Assembly: GCA_003049485.1 (NCBI GenBank)
Contig: PYST01000559.1
Location: 1-16,816 of the forward strand
DNA length: 16,816 nt
Direction of reading: 5' to 3'
Origin: Ophioceras dolichostomum
Lineage: Eukaryota > Ascomycota > Sordariomycetes > Magnaporthales > Ophioceraceae
Below the pieces are notes generated by a model. The model made no database searches, was not told where the DNA came from, and saw only the letters and a program-made list of their open reading frames with translations. The position numbers and the translations under genes are program-made. This document shows positions 1 to 9,214 of this stretch, piece after piece. How positions within the stretch are numbered: position 1 is the stretch's first letter; each line of letters begins with the position of its first letter.

Positions 1-1023
1 AGCACGTCTTATACCCCTAGGGAGGTGGAAAGCGCTTGGCGGCGCTTTCAACAGACGTTAAAAATTCAACAACAACAACAACAACAACCTGATACTGTCC
101 TGCGCTCTCGCCCGAGAGTACTACATTCCAACCACTGTCACCGAGCTCTACTACAATCTACTGGCTTGGACATGTTATGGTATAGCTGTCACTAGGATTG
201 CCTGTTATCACTACTTATGTCGTTGATTTGGTGACGGGTACGGTAGAACTTCTTCTGTGGTGCTGGGGGAAGATATGCCTTCACACTGAGGCTTATGCCG
301 TACCTTCTTCACGGCTGCGGTAGCCCGAGAGGACGAAGTCGTACTCGGCTGGGTGCGGCGTGCTCGTGACAGAGGGCATCCTAGTCTTCGGATCCGGGTG
401 ATGTTGTGGTAATTTCACTGACATCCAAGACGGTTGCACGCTGAGGGGAGGCGAGGCCGGGGCTCCCTGGCCGCCGTCTGCCGAGCTGCACTTGTACCCA
501 AGCTGACTCTCGTGGGGTTATTGGGTATGTAGCATAACGATGACAGAAGGGGCGGTGAGTTCAAGTTGATCTTGGTTGGCGACTACTACCTGTGAGCGTG
601 GTTCACTATGGACGAATGGCAGCAATGATGAGAGCTGGGAGATAGTAGCATTTATATGCGTCTGAGTAAACACGAGAGACCAGGGTGAAGAAAGAAGAGG
701 GAAGAATCAGAGGAGTGTCAGTTCAACATCTTGTGTTGATGGCTTCATGTTGTGGCTCGTCAGGCGTGCGTGGGAGTCGAGAAGAAAACTCCCGCTGCCA
801 AAGTCCACTTTGACCGAATAAATGACCACCATTCTGCGCTAATGCCAAGGTAGGTAGGGAGTATACTGGGTGCATGGTGTGACCCAATGTAGATGCTGAT
901 TGAGGGGCGGGCTAGAGCCGAGACGACTAAGTCGTATAGTCGAGAGAGTCAGTGTCATTGTCGCAAAGATACTGTATTGATGATGTTCAAGTAACAAGTT
1001 CTCATACCTTGTCGTGGCTCGGT
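1..1023. other. gene-free spacer at left edge
   Basis: No reading frame of convincing length or codon character is seen. The minus strand between about 480 and 300 is open for roughly 60 codons with GC-rich third positions and contains an ATG, but it ends in TAA near 298 and has no recognisable motif. It could be a terminal exon of a gene I cannot assemble. The only clear structure is the CAA microsatellite near the left end. The stretch from about 830 to 1023 is the 3' flank of the minus-strand gene that ends at 1024. Confidence 0.5.
67..87. repeat. (CAA)7 microsatellite
   Basis: Seven perfect tandem CAA units are followed by one further C. No open reading frame of useful length runs through it, so it reads as a non-coding simple repeat rather than a polyglutamine or polyasparagine tract. 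Confidence 0.9.
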
Positions 1024-1956
1024 TCAAGGGGGCTTCGTGGTGCCCAAGTCAACGAGGAGGTCCGACTGATTTTTCTGCTTTACGCCCTCCACGCAACCAT
1101 ACCACGTCTCGTCTGGACTGTAGGTGTTGTTGGTGTCCTCGTATAGCTCGTAGCCCGCCGCAAAACGCAAGTCTGCAGACTGGAGGTTGTCCTTGTTTAT
1201 CTTGGAGTTACGCGAGCTCCCGCGATCCTTCACCTCGCCATACGTGATGAGCCTGGAGAGCCCACGGTCGCGATGGCTAACATCTGTGGGGCCGCAGGCC
1301 CAATCAATCCATCCGTGGAGGATGCTCCGGAACTCCACCAGATGATCCTGACTGAGCAGTTCATCGACCTTCTCACTCTTTGCCTGGGCCGATAAGATGC
1401 CCAATGCCTGGAGGTGGACGGACGTCTTGATGTTGAAGTCATCGGTGCTCGGGGGCAAGCGCAAGAGAACGGCCATTTGCAAATTTGCCTGCGCCCCAGC
1501 TTGGTCGTTCGGATCGAGTTCCTTGAGACGGAACGTGGCCACGTTCTGTGCTTTGTCGGCCACGATGGATGTCATCGACCCGGCGAATCGCATTTCCAAC
1601 CCCGCGACTGGCGAGTAGTATTTGCAGCTGAGACGAGCGGCTTTCGGCCAGAGATCGAGCACCTTGGGAGGGGCGTGTTTGTCGTCCTTTGGCGTGAATT
1701 GGAACACCGCCTCGGCCTCTTTGAACTTCCTGTGAGGCCGCACACCGCGCCAAGGTGCCATGATGTTTAAGTCAAGAACGACGATCATCGCACGATCGCC
1801 GCCTGCATGCTGAACGCCACTGAGGAGCCGTATCAGATGTGCTGATACGAAACCCGGGTGGCTCTCGTTGATCAGGCATTCGTCGTAAGGGGGCCTGGAG
1901 CCAGCGCCGGTCGAGTTCTGTCCAGCTGGGAGCTGTTGATTCTCCTCGTCTGCCAT
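1024..1956 (-). CDS. hypothetical intracellular protein, 310 aa
   Basis: This is an intact single-exon frame of 310 codons. The frame is open for another 66 codons upstream, but the ATG at 1956 (start MADEENQQLP) is chosen because it has A at -3 and G at +4 (context ATAATGG) and the residues before it are Ser/Thr/Pro-rich and look like translated leader. There is no signal peptide and no membrane segment. The first 30 residues are polar and probably disordered. Residues 55-66 are hydrophobic (RAMIVVLDLNIM), and residues 81-200 alternate hydrophobic and charged stretches suggesting mixed strands and helices. The C-terminal 60 residues are polar with a Trp/Cys pair (TWYGC, about 284-288). I do not recognise a family or catalytic motif. 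The next downstream reading frame on the left is absent, so it is not part of a visible operon-like pair. A weak local resemblance to the damaged frame at 2674-3495 is described under findings. Confidence 0.6.
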   Translation of the reverse strand: MADEENQQLPAGQNSTGAGSRPPYDECLINESHPGFVSAHLIRLLSGVQHAGGDRAMIVVLDLNIMAPWRGVRPHRKFKEAEAVFQFTPKDDKHAPPKVLDLWPKAARLSCKYYSPVAGLEMRFAGSMTSIVADKAQNVATFRLKELDPNDQAGAQANLQMAVLLRLPPSTDDFNIKTSVHLQALGILSAQAKSEKVDELLSQDHLVEFRSILHGWIDWACGPTDVSHRDRGLSRLITYGEVKDRGSSRNSKINKDNLQSADLRFAAGYELYEDTNNTYSPDETWYGCVEGVKQKNQSDLLVDLGTTKPP

Positions 1957-2673
1957 TATTGTAGCGCTGGTGGGCAGAGTGGCTCGAAGGTCCCGAGGAG
2001 GGTGAGAGTGGTAGGAATTCGAGGATCCCGGCAGCGGCGTTGACGCACTGGCGGCCTTTAAATGAGCATCAGGAATAAATATGACAACTGAATGACGTAG
2101 AACGCCGTTGTTTGTCACAAAGAGGGACGGACGGGTGGGGCCAGGCTGTGACAAACGGCAAGCCAGCCAACCCCATTCCTAGGAACAAAGACCGAGGTGC
2201 TGCTGGAAGTACTTGATAGTACTATTGGAGTGGTACTGGTGGCAAACGACAAATACATAGACCGGCTACCGTGAGCTGTGTCGGTTCCAAGAATTCTCCA
2301 CATGCCTGGTATCATTTACGGACAGTGCGTGCTTACTGATCTAGATCTAATATAGTCAGAGCCCAACGATGAGAGCAGGATTGAGTCTCGTACGAAACTG
2401 TTAATCTATTCATGGAGACACCTGATATTGAACGGCGGACCGTTACGATCCACTCCCAGGATTCAGCCCTCAGTTCTCCCAAGTTCCGTTATGTTACGAG
2501 CACCCTGATTTGTTGTAAGTACCAATGCGGTATAGCATATTTTAATTTTTCAGCTTTAGCGGCGGTCTCGTGCTCTACTTCTCTTCGACATCCTCTTGAT
2601 GTCCTTGCGTCCAAGTCTGGTGTTGGGCCTTAGGCGAGGACTTCGATCATCCTTCCGTTCATCCTCTCCCGTA
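1957..2673. other. spacer upstream of the 310-aa gene
   Basis: This 717-nt stretch would hold the promoter and leader of the minus-strand gene starting at 1956 and the 3' end of the damaged gene to its right. No ORF here is convincing. On the plus strand, 2515-2553 looks like a miniature intron: GTAAGT at 2515-2520 and TTTTTCAG ending at 2553. At 39 nt it is shorter than usual fungal introns, and the flanking frame (2412-2633) has no recognisable character. Confidence 0.45.
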
Positions 2674-3495
2674 CTAAAACTTGCTCAGGTCCATTTTCTC
2701 CAGACTTTCCCTGTTGGTTTCCGGCGGCTCACCCTGCTCATCGTTGGGATATAGCTTGATAGTTCCTGTCTGGTATTTTTGAATGACCCAGGGACCGTTG
2801 GACGAAATTCCACCTGAATATGGTCCGCATGATTCGGCTCGATCTCGAGGATGAGAGAAAAGTACGTGAATTTGAGACCGGTTCTTCTTCTTTTGCCAGC
2901 GCCCAAGATCAAGCTTGACACCCAGCACGTTTTGTTCCTTCCATCCCGGCGCCCGCGCTTTTGGATTCTTGATTGGCTTCTTCGCTCTGTCCATGCCTTG
3001 CCTCAACCCCCCTGCGAGGGCGATTATGGCAGGGTCTTTGTTGACGTTTGTATTGGCTGTGTCGACGAATTTGATCTCGAACAGTAACGTTTTGGGGATC
3101 ACTCCCTCCTCCCGTAGTTGTAACGCAAACACGAGGAGAAAGGCTGGCTGTTCTGGCACCCTCTCATATGGCTTCGATTTCCCGAAAACGACTGTTTCCC
3201 ATGTGATCTCAAGTGGACATTTGCCCTTGGTGGTGGGCTTCGAGGACTTGTTCCCAATGGCGGGGGCTTGGGTCGTGATTGACGTTGTTATCCTGTCTGG
3301 CTGCCTAGATAAGTAGATGCCGGTTTTTACCCCGGTCAGGGCCAGGGCAATAGAGGTAGGCAGGTTAGTGAAGGGGATATTGAAGGATGACGAGATCTTG
3401 GGAGGAAACCGGGTACCGAAAGAGGGTCGGATACGTGGCGAGGCAGGAAAGAAAGATGAGATGCGGCGTAATATCTGTTCCCCGGAAGCTGATCA
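2674..3495 (-). pseudogene. 5'-damaged or incompletely modelled gene, unknown product
   Basis: The minus strand is open from just after a TGA near 3496 to the stop at 2674, about 270 codons. The part from about 3260 down has protein-like character, with alternating hydrophobic strands and charged turns (for example PKTLLFEIKFVDTA and GPWVIQKYQTGTIKLYP). The frame contains no Met before the GMDRAKKP segment (about 2998), which would leave only 107 residues. Two out-of-frame ATGs near 3220 and 3200 start minimal ORFs, so ordinary scanning would not reach the frame. The sequence upstream of about 3340 on this strand is CT-rich, like a fungal leader or an intron end, and has CTAAC near 3365. Either a first exon with the start codon lies further upstream and is spliced in, or the 5' end has been lost. 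No signal peptide, membrane segment or known motif is seen. Family unknown. Confidence 0.4.
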
Positions 3496-4404
3496 TCGAA
3501 CAAAAGAGGGGCAAGAGTGGGCTCCTTAGAGGCACGCGGGAGCAGGGGCACTGTTGGTCTTCAACAGACCGGCACCGGCACGGATGGATGATGAAGCAGA
3601 AAGACAACCGAGGGGCTTTTGAAGCACGGAACGTCTGAAACGGAACCTTCGTTGGCATGCGAGCAGGAATTTGCTGGCGGAGTCTTTGACGTATGCCGTG
3701 CCAACACACTTCAGTGAGCCAGGACTTTGTGAGTGAGCAGTGCCACTCATTCCCGTGCGCCACTATGTCAGAATTGCTCACGTTCTCAGGCTCTTCTCGG
3801 ATCGATTTGGCGTCAGACATGCTCAAAGGCAGCCCAAAAAAGAGGAAAAACAAAGACGGAGAGCTTGGATTGGATAAAACAGAAATTCCACATCTCCGCA
3901 CCCTAGTCGCGGTCCGCGTCGAATCTAGCTGCGCAGTCCGCCTGAATTCCGCATCCGGCAACGCCGGGCTTGTCAGAAAGTGTGAAGGCGCCAATGTGGT
4001 GCCGGGAACCACACGACCACATTCCCCCCAGCCGCTCCTCTCTAGTCCAACGCCACCAATGACGCATGCCCTCCCGTCCCCGCCATTCCTCCCTCCCAAG
4101 TCCTTCGTTCCTCCCCCCGTGCATTCTTCGTTCTCTTTTTTCCACATGACTCCCCATTCCCTCTCTGTCCCGAATCCTGACCTCAAGCTTCTTTCACTCC
4201 TCCATCTCATCCCCAGATCCAATGTAACGTCCCTCCTCTCGATCACTAGGCAGGACAAATGCCCACAACAGCGCCCCCATCCAGGCCCGAACACGTCCGT
4301 GTCTCCCTGCCAAATTGACTAGAGGTCTGTGTGAACACTCTTGCCTCGTATTGTAGCCTGGTCTCTTGGCGGCGTTCGGTTGCGGGTCTGCCAAGACCGC
4401 CGAG
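3496..4404. other. spacer with CT-rich tract and long but unconvincing ORFs
   Basis: The plus strand is strongly pyrimidine-rich from about 4020 to 4250, the composition of a fungal promoter or 5' leader, yet the next gene to the right runs the other way. Two long frames overlap head to head here: plus 3693-4322 (209 codons, ATG start, containing PKKRKNK) and minus 3365-4294 (309 codons, GTG start only). Neither has consistent codon character or a recognisable domain. I annotate neither as a gene. Confidence 0.4.
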
Positions 4405-5318
4405 CTACCCCAGAGGCTTGCGTCCGTGTGTCGGCCGCTTGGGCCGGGACGGATGCGATTTGGTCGACTTTCGACTGGGACGTGGCGTCTTCTTCTTCGA
4501 CGACAGGGTTGGCTTGGTGGCCACCATCCTGGTCGGCGAGGGAGCCGTTTTGGCGGCTCCTGTAAGCTTGTTCTTCTTCTTTCCCTTGCCTTTGCCTTTG
4601 CCTTTGCGTGACTTCGTCTTCTTAGTCTGCCTCGAAGGGCCGGCGTTGGATTGGCTTGCTGCAGCGTCGGGCTGGGAGGGAGCGTGCCACTCCGCTGGTC
4701 GCGCGGGGGCGGCGGAGGCCGGTTTGGGCGACGACTGGATCGTGGAGGGCTGCAGGGTCGGTTGCGCAGAGTCCACGGCTCGGCGGTCGAAGTTCCTTTC
4801 ACAGGAGGCTGTGATTGTGTGGCCTGAGGTTGCTCGATTGGCTCAGGCTCCGGGGTCGGCTCCGGGATCGGCACGGGGGTCGGCTCGGGGGGCGGTTGGG
4901 CGACGGGTTGAGGGGCGAGGGCCGGCAATACCAAAGGGAGGACCTCGGAGATAAAACCGATCGGGTCTAGCTTTGGCTAATCCGGAGAAGGGTTCGAAGG
5001 CGACTGTGGTTTCGGTTCGGATAAAGGCCTACGACGGAATGGCCTTAGGAGTTTGTCGATGAATTTGGGAAGCCTGAACGGTTGTCGTTTCTGCAGTGGC
5101 TTGAGGCCTGTGGCATTGAGATCCTCGACTGTCGTTGCATCATCGATGTCCGGCTCCAGCACGATCGGGTCGAGAGAGTTCTGCGGTAGAACAGAGGAAT
5201 CGCGGCCTTGGAGGAACAGGACGTTGTCTAGCGCTGATATCTCGCCAGGTGGGGCGGCCAGAAGTGGAAGCCATAGTGCGCTGAGGAGCAACAACACGGA
5301 CGCCCAGCGTGCGACCAT
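4405..5318 (-). pseudogene. broken gene for a secreted Pro-rich, Lys-rich protein
   Basis: The start is the ATG at 5318 in the context CAAAATGG. Residues 1-22 form a signal peptide: a basic start (MVAR), a hydrophobic core rich in Leu and Trp, and an AAPP cleavage region. The mature part has dibasic sites (LQKRQP, FRRRPL). After 113 codons the frame hits TAG at 4977-4979. The same frame then stays open with coding-like G/C third positions through a PEPTP-type proline repeat to about 4800. From there the coding character moves to the -1 frame, with a lysine-rich segment (SRKGKGKGKGKKKNK) and a basic tail, ending at TAG 4405-4407. The total is 914 nt, one base short of a multiple of three. This fits one gene of about 304 residues with a nonsense codon and a one-base loss. 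Alternatives are sequence errors, a short 113-residue product, or an intron at 5032-4967 (66 nt, weak donor GTAGGC, end CTAG) that would remove the TAG but not the shift. Function unknown, perhaps cell-wall associated. Confidence 0.5.
4585..4608 (-). repeat. hexanucleotide repeat coding Lys-Gly dipeptides
   Basis: Four near-perfect copies of a six-base unit (plus-strand TTTGCC, minus-strand GGCAAA) lie within the basic part of the broken secreted-protein gene, where they encode alternating Lys and Gly. The repeat is in register with codons, so its length can vary without shifting the frame. It does not itself explain the frame break about 170 nt upstream in the gene. Confidence 0.75.
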
Positions 5319-6938
5319 TTTGAGACGTAGAATAGGCAACGAAATTGAGTGAGACGAAAGCCTTCAGGCGAGGGAGTTATAGATGATAGTATTCGAGGTC
5401 GGGGGTAAGGGTCGGATGAGGGCCGTCTGGACTGGATAGTAGGTAGTAGAGACGCGTCTTTGCATCTAACACTAGCCTCGATCTTATCACTTTTATTTAT
5501 GATCTCGAGCCTTGGAGCGATGGAGGAAACAATAGTAGTGATCCAGCGGACGGATATCAGCTAGATGATAGCCCATAGTGTATTGGAACAAGTTTGACTC
5601 CCCTCTGCTCTTACTGGGGTCTTCTGTGCTGCTGCAGCTTCAAGATTCTTGACTTCACATCGGTACCTAGGTCTCTGCCGTCAGCAAATCATCAGCCTTA
5701 TGCATAAGGAATACTGCTAGTAGTACGTGGGCAATCGAAGCACATGAGAATACTACATATGGGTCCCAACAAAAGGGCTTGCGGCTTATGGCTCAGGGTG
5801 CTCAAAGCTGGGCCTGGATATCCCTCTCCGACTCATCTCCTGCCACTTCGCCTTCCGAAGGTCGCCGACTTACTCTTGGTGCATTCCCACCTCGGATGTA
5901 ACAATGTGTTTTGTACCGATAGACACCATTCGGAGCTCTCGTAGCACAGCTGGTGTTACGCACTTGTGGCAACGATTGTTAGGTACCTGGTGCCTACCTC
6001 TAGTGATTACCCGAACGCCGCCGCGAACGCAATTCGTTCCTGGTGCGTACTGTACTCCGGCCACAATGCCCCAATGCCACAGACCTCCCTCTGGACCATT
6101 CTCGAAGCCTTATCAAGACTCAAGACTGTTGGTTCATGGTGGGTACCTGCTCACGTGGCAGCTGTTGCCTCAGTCCTAAGGTGTCAACTTCCAAGGCATC
6201 TACCTACCAAGCGGCCTTTATAAGGTCGCTCTCTCCACCAACGCGCAGATAGCTTTCCTTTCGAAGACAGAGACCAGAATTCAGTAGTATTTTGCACGCG
6301 TGCTTGATCCTTTCCCCATTGGCCTCCCGACAAAGACCGTGATGATCCGCCCAACACTCATGATGAGTCGATGACAGGGGTTCAAGTGTTGGGTGTCCAT
6401 GGTGCACTCTGCGCCGCTTCATTGAGAGCCATAAACATGTCAAATTTAGCCGGCTTTGAGTTAGTAGGCTGGTACGGAGCGGAGGGGCATTGGCTTGCTA
6501 TCAGCTCGATATTGAGAGAAGCATCGGTTGGTGCTTGAGATTGAGTTCGGATGGAGTCAGGGGTGAAATGGCATCCCTGATGCTGATTGGTTTGTCCGAA
6601 AAGCCCCGTTCTCTCTTGGCCTCTTGCGGCTGAACAACGTCGAAGGTGCCCAGCCCAGCTGTGAGGGATTTTTGGATTTTTTTTTTCTCTGCTTCCTCTC
6701 GTTTGAATCTAGGTAGGCAGGAAATTTGTTCATCACCTCAGCCCATCGGTTTAACATCATTACCGCACAGCCTTCCTCCACCGCATCTCTGCCTTTCCTT
6801 GCCGGCACGCGCCTGGCCTGATTTATGTCAATTTGTCTGCTTGGTAAATAGGGAGCTACCTACTGAACCTACCTACCTACCTGCCTACCCAGGTACTCAG
6901 CTGTGTCACGCCTCCCTTGAGCTCTTTCTGTTGTCCTT
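5319..6938. other. 1.6-kb spacer between divergent genes
   Basis: This stretch separates the minus-strand broken gene (start 5318) from the plus-strand membrane gene (start 6939), so it should contain both promoters. Only short ORFs without protein character are present. Features seen: a TTTATAAGG motif near 6216, one CACGTG at 6152-6157, a run of T residues near 6675, and an ACCT microsatellite just before the right-hand gene. Imperfect palindromes of the type GGTACCTAGGT occur near 5664. I see no RNA gene and no transposon ends. Confidence 0.5.
6867..6890. repeat. (ACCT)n microsatellite
   Basis: Four perfect ACCT units (6867-6882) are followed by GCCT and ACCC. The tract ends about 50 nt before the ATG of the membrane-protein gene, so it probably lies in the promoter or 5' leader. 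Confidence 0.8.
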
Positions 6939-8054
6939 ATGCCTCCAACAGCCTTGGGCATACTAGATAGCCCCTCGAAACTTTGTCCGAACGTCACAGG
7001 TTGGCGCGCCGACCCGGAAAGCTTCAAGCTTGCCTCATCTTTATATGGCCCGGGCGTCGTGGGCGCCTGGGTCCTGACCATCTTCTCTGTCGGCATCAAC
7101 TGGACGAAGCTGTCGTTAGGAGGGGGGAAGCTTCAAGGCAGAGGCGCCTTCTCCACCGACTTCCTAGCCCTGCTCGCCTACCCCGTCGTCGCTGCGGGCC
7201 ACCTCCTGGCGCAGGAATTCGCCATTCCCCGGAACGAGCTCGGCGGATTACTCGCGGCACGTGTATGCCTCGAACCGTGGGATTGGCGCGGGCATTTTGA
7301 CCGCGGGCACCTCCAGCCCTCGCACGCCGCGGTTGAGCTCATCGACATACAACGCGCGCTCGCTCTAGTACCCGCCAGGAACATAGCGTTAGCCCTGCTG
7401 GGGTCCATCCCTCTCACGGTATTGTCCGCGCCCGACTCGCCCGAGGCGTGGCCGGTCCACTTGACCCTTGCCATTTCATACCTCTTCTGCGGGGGCGCGG
7501 TGTGGCTTCAGTCCCTGCACTCGGTCGGATCGTTGGCCTCGGCTGGGTCGTGGGTGTGGTGGGATGTTTTCTTTTCCACCATCCCGTGGTGGGCGTTCTG
7601 CTGCCATATTGTGACGACGGGGTGGGCAATCAGTCTGTTGGGTGGTGTGATGATGGTTCGCCCAATGGCGAAGCTACTCTTGATGGGAGCTGTGTCCGTC
7701 GGGAGGGAGTGCGGCGTGGATCTCGTCGGGCGGCGATTGCGCGTTGAATTTAAAGAGGCTAGCGGCGCACTCAACCTCTCAATGATGTCGGCCACGGGGG
7801 CTATCCTTCTCGGTTGTATGGCCCTGGGATTGATATACGGCATCATGATTTTGAACTGTCTCCCAAGCCTGATCGCGTTCTTGGCTCCTGCTCCAGCCGC
7901 CAGCCTTTGGGATCTTGACCAGGCGGTCGCCTTCGCTATCGGAGTTATGAATTGTGTTTACAACGTCGTGTCGTTTTTGGCCTACAAGGCCCGATACCGG
8001 CAAATTCTACTCTGGTTTATAAAGGGTGAGGGCTTGTTTCACTGGCCTGTCTAG
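6939..8054 (+). CDS. polytopic membrane protein, 371 aa, unknown family
   Basis: A single frame of 371 codons starts at the first in-frame ATG (6939) and ends at TAG 8052-8054. The start context (CTTATGCC) is not strong, but the next Met is at residue 237. Hydrophobic segments by eye are at about residues 38-55, 75-92, 147-164, 173-190, 205-240 (probably two), 284-318 (probably two) and 327-348, so seven to nine membrane passes. A hydrophilic stretch at 100-140 contains a Trp/His/Asp-rich patch (EPWDWRGHFDRGH), and the loop 255-280 is basic. There is no cleavable signal peptide and no transporter signature I recognise. It could be a lineage-specific transporter, a membrane enzyme or a receptor-like protein. 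The ORF length, the number of hydrophobic segments and the third-position GC make it very likely a real gene. The 5' spacer is long and the nearest neighbour upstream is divergent. Confidence 0.72.
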   Translation: MPPTALGILDSPSKLCPNVTGWRADPESFKLASSLYGPGVVGAWVLTIFSVGINWTKLSLGGGKLQGRGAFSTDFLALLAYPVVAAGHLLAQEFAIPRNELGGLLAARVCLEPWDWRGHFDRGHLQPSHAAVELIDIQRALALVPARNIALALLGSIPLTVLSAPDSPEAWPVHLTLAISYLFCGGAVWLQSLHSVGSLASAGSWVWWDVFFSTIPWWAFCCHIVTTGWAISLLGGVMMVRPMAKLLLMGAVSVGRECGVDLVGRRLRVEFKEASGALNLSMMSATGAILLGCMALGLIYGIMILNCLPSLIAFLAPAPAASLWDLDQAVAFAIGVMNCVYNVVSFLAYKARYRQILLWFIKGEGLFHWPV

Positions 8055-9214
8055 GTACCAGTAGTCACCACTGTAGATCCTCTCGTTTCGCTCGGCCTTT
8101 CTGGCCCTCTCTGCCTTTCCGCATCCTAGCTGGCTGGTGGGCGGCGGGTGAGATAATCATAACATGTCCCGCCCGACTGGCGAGACACTGAAAGTCGGGC
8201 TGACGGGAAATTCCCTTCTGTTCCCAACAATAACCCCGATAAATGACCCTCTTACCTAGTTAGGTGTCGCGCTTAGTTGTACGAGGACGCTCGCAAAGGA
8301 CCGCACCAATAGGCAGCTGCTATGGTAAATGCTGAGCGGAGCGAGCCCTGGTGATGGCGATTCGCTGGGCGAGGACGGCCTGTTGTGGAGGTAGAACTGT
8401 CCCCTACCGGAAATATCCAAAGCTATCGCTGAGCCAAGCAGGGATCCCTTGGAAGCGGATCGCTCCGAAGGGTACGTCCGGGTAACAGTAATATAGTTCA
8501 TAGTGGTCATAATGGACTTGTCATGGCTCAGTACACGGCAGCGCGGCCTTTGATTGCGTGGCAGATCGACCTACAGGCTCCACGCTCAGGCACATATTCC
8601 CAGATGCAGTGTGTTGTAGCCTCATGCAAAGGAGCTACCAGTCGATGTCCTTGGTAAAATCGAGATGTATCCAGGACACTTAGCAAAGGCAGCTGCGCGG
8701 GTGTTTCCCCTGTGGTATGTTTTACGAGCAGGCCAATAGCAAGAGTGTATCGTCGTTACACGGGCATCGTAACACTCGAGCACCCACGGGAAGAGGCTAA
8801 TTGGTAGGCAATCAGCATTGCACCCCAGCTTTGCTTCCAGATATCGGCCTCACCTTGGCGCGCGATAAAGCCTAATTATCAGTCCTCGTTCCTGCTGGCT
8901 ATAAACGCCATGCGCACGGCGTGCACTTCGCTTCTCGTAGATAATTAGTACCTAGAAGTAGTACAGGATTACAGGGCTTGTGCGGTGAAAGGGGCTTGAG
9001 GTTAGATAGAGGGGAGTTGAGCATCGCTAGTATCGAATCCGTGGTGCTTCACCTGATAAAAACCCATGAGAAATCCCTGATCTGAACTCCTCCTCAACGA
9101 CCTGCCAGCCAGTCTCATCACCATTTGCTTTGCCTCTTGAACGGTCACTTGATGGTGTATACTAGTTGACCTTGTCTGTTCGTGGCCTCATCCATCATCC
9201 ATCGAGCTCCGACA
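8055..9214. other. 1.2-kb spacer and promoter of the secreted-protein gene
   Basis: No convincing ORF is present. TATAAAC lies at 8900-8906, about 310 nt before the ATG at 9215, and could be a TATA element. Near-palindromes based on ACCTAG occur around 8253-8264 and 8947-8956. The last 100 nt are CT-rich, consistent with a leader. No RNA gene or transposon ends were recognised. Confidence 0.45.

Noticed and set aside
300..480. open minus-strand stretch with GC-rich third positions
   Set aside because: Only about 60 codons, bounded by TAA at both ends, with a weak ATG context and no motif. It may be an exon but cannot be supported alone.
4331..4954. 207-codon plus-strand ORF opposite the Pro/Lys-rich gene
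   Set aside because: Its Phe/Leu/Pro runs mirror the Lys/Gly codons of the minus strand. The minus strand has the signal peptide and consistent codon use.
8900..8935. TATAAAC followed by a 12-codon ATG frame
   Set aside because: The frame is too short to call a gene. The motif is mentioned only as a possible promoter element of the gene at 9215.
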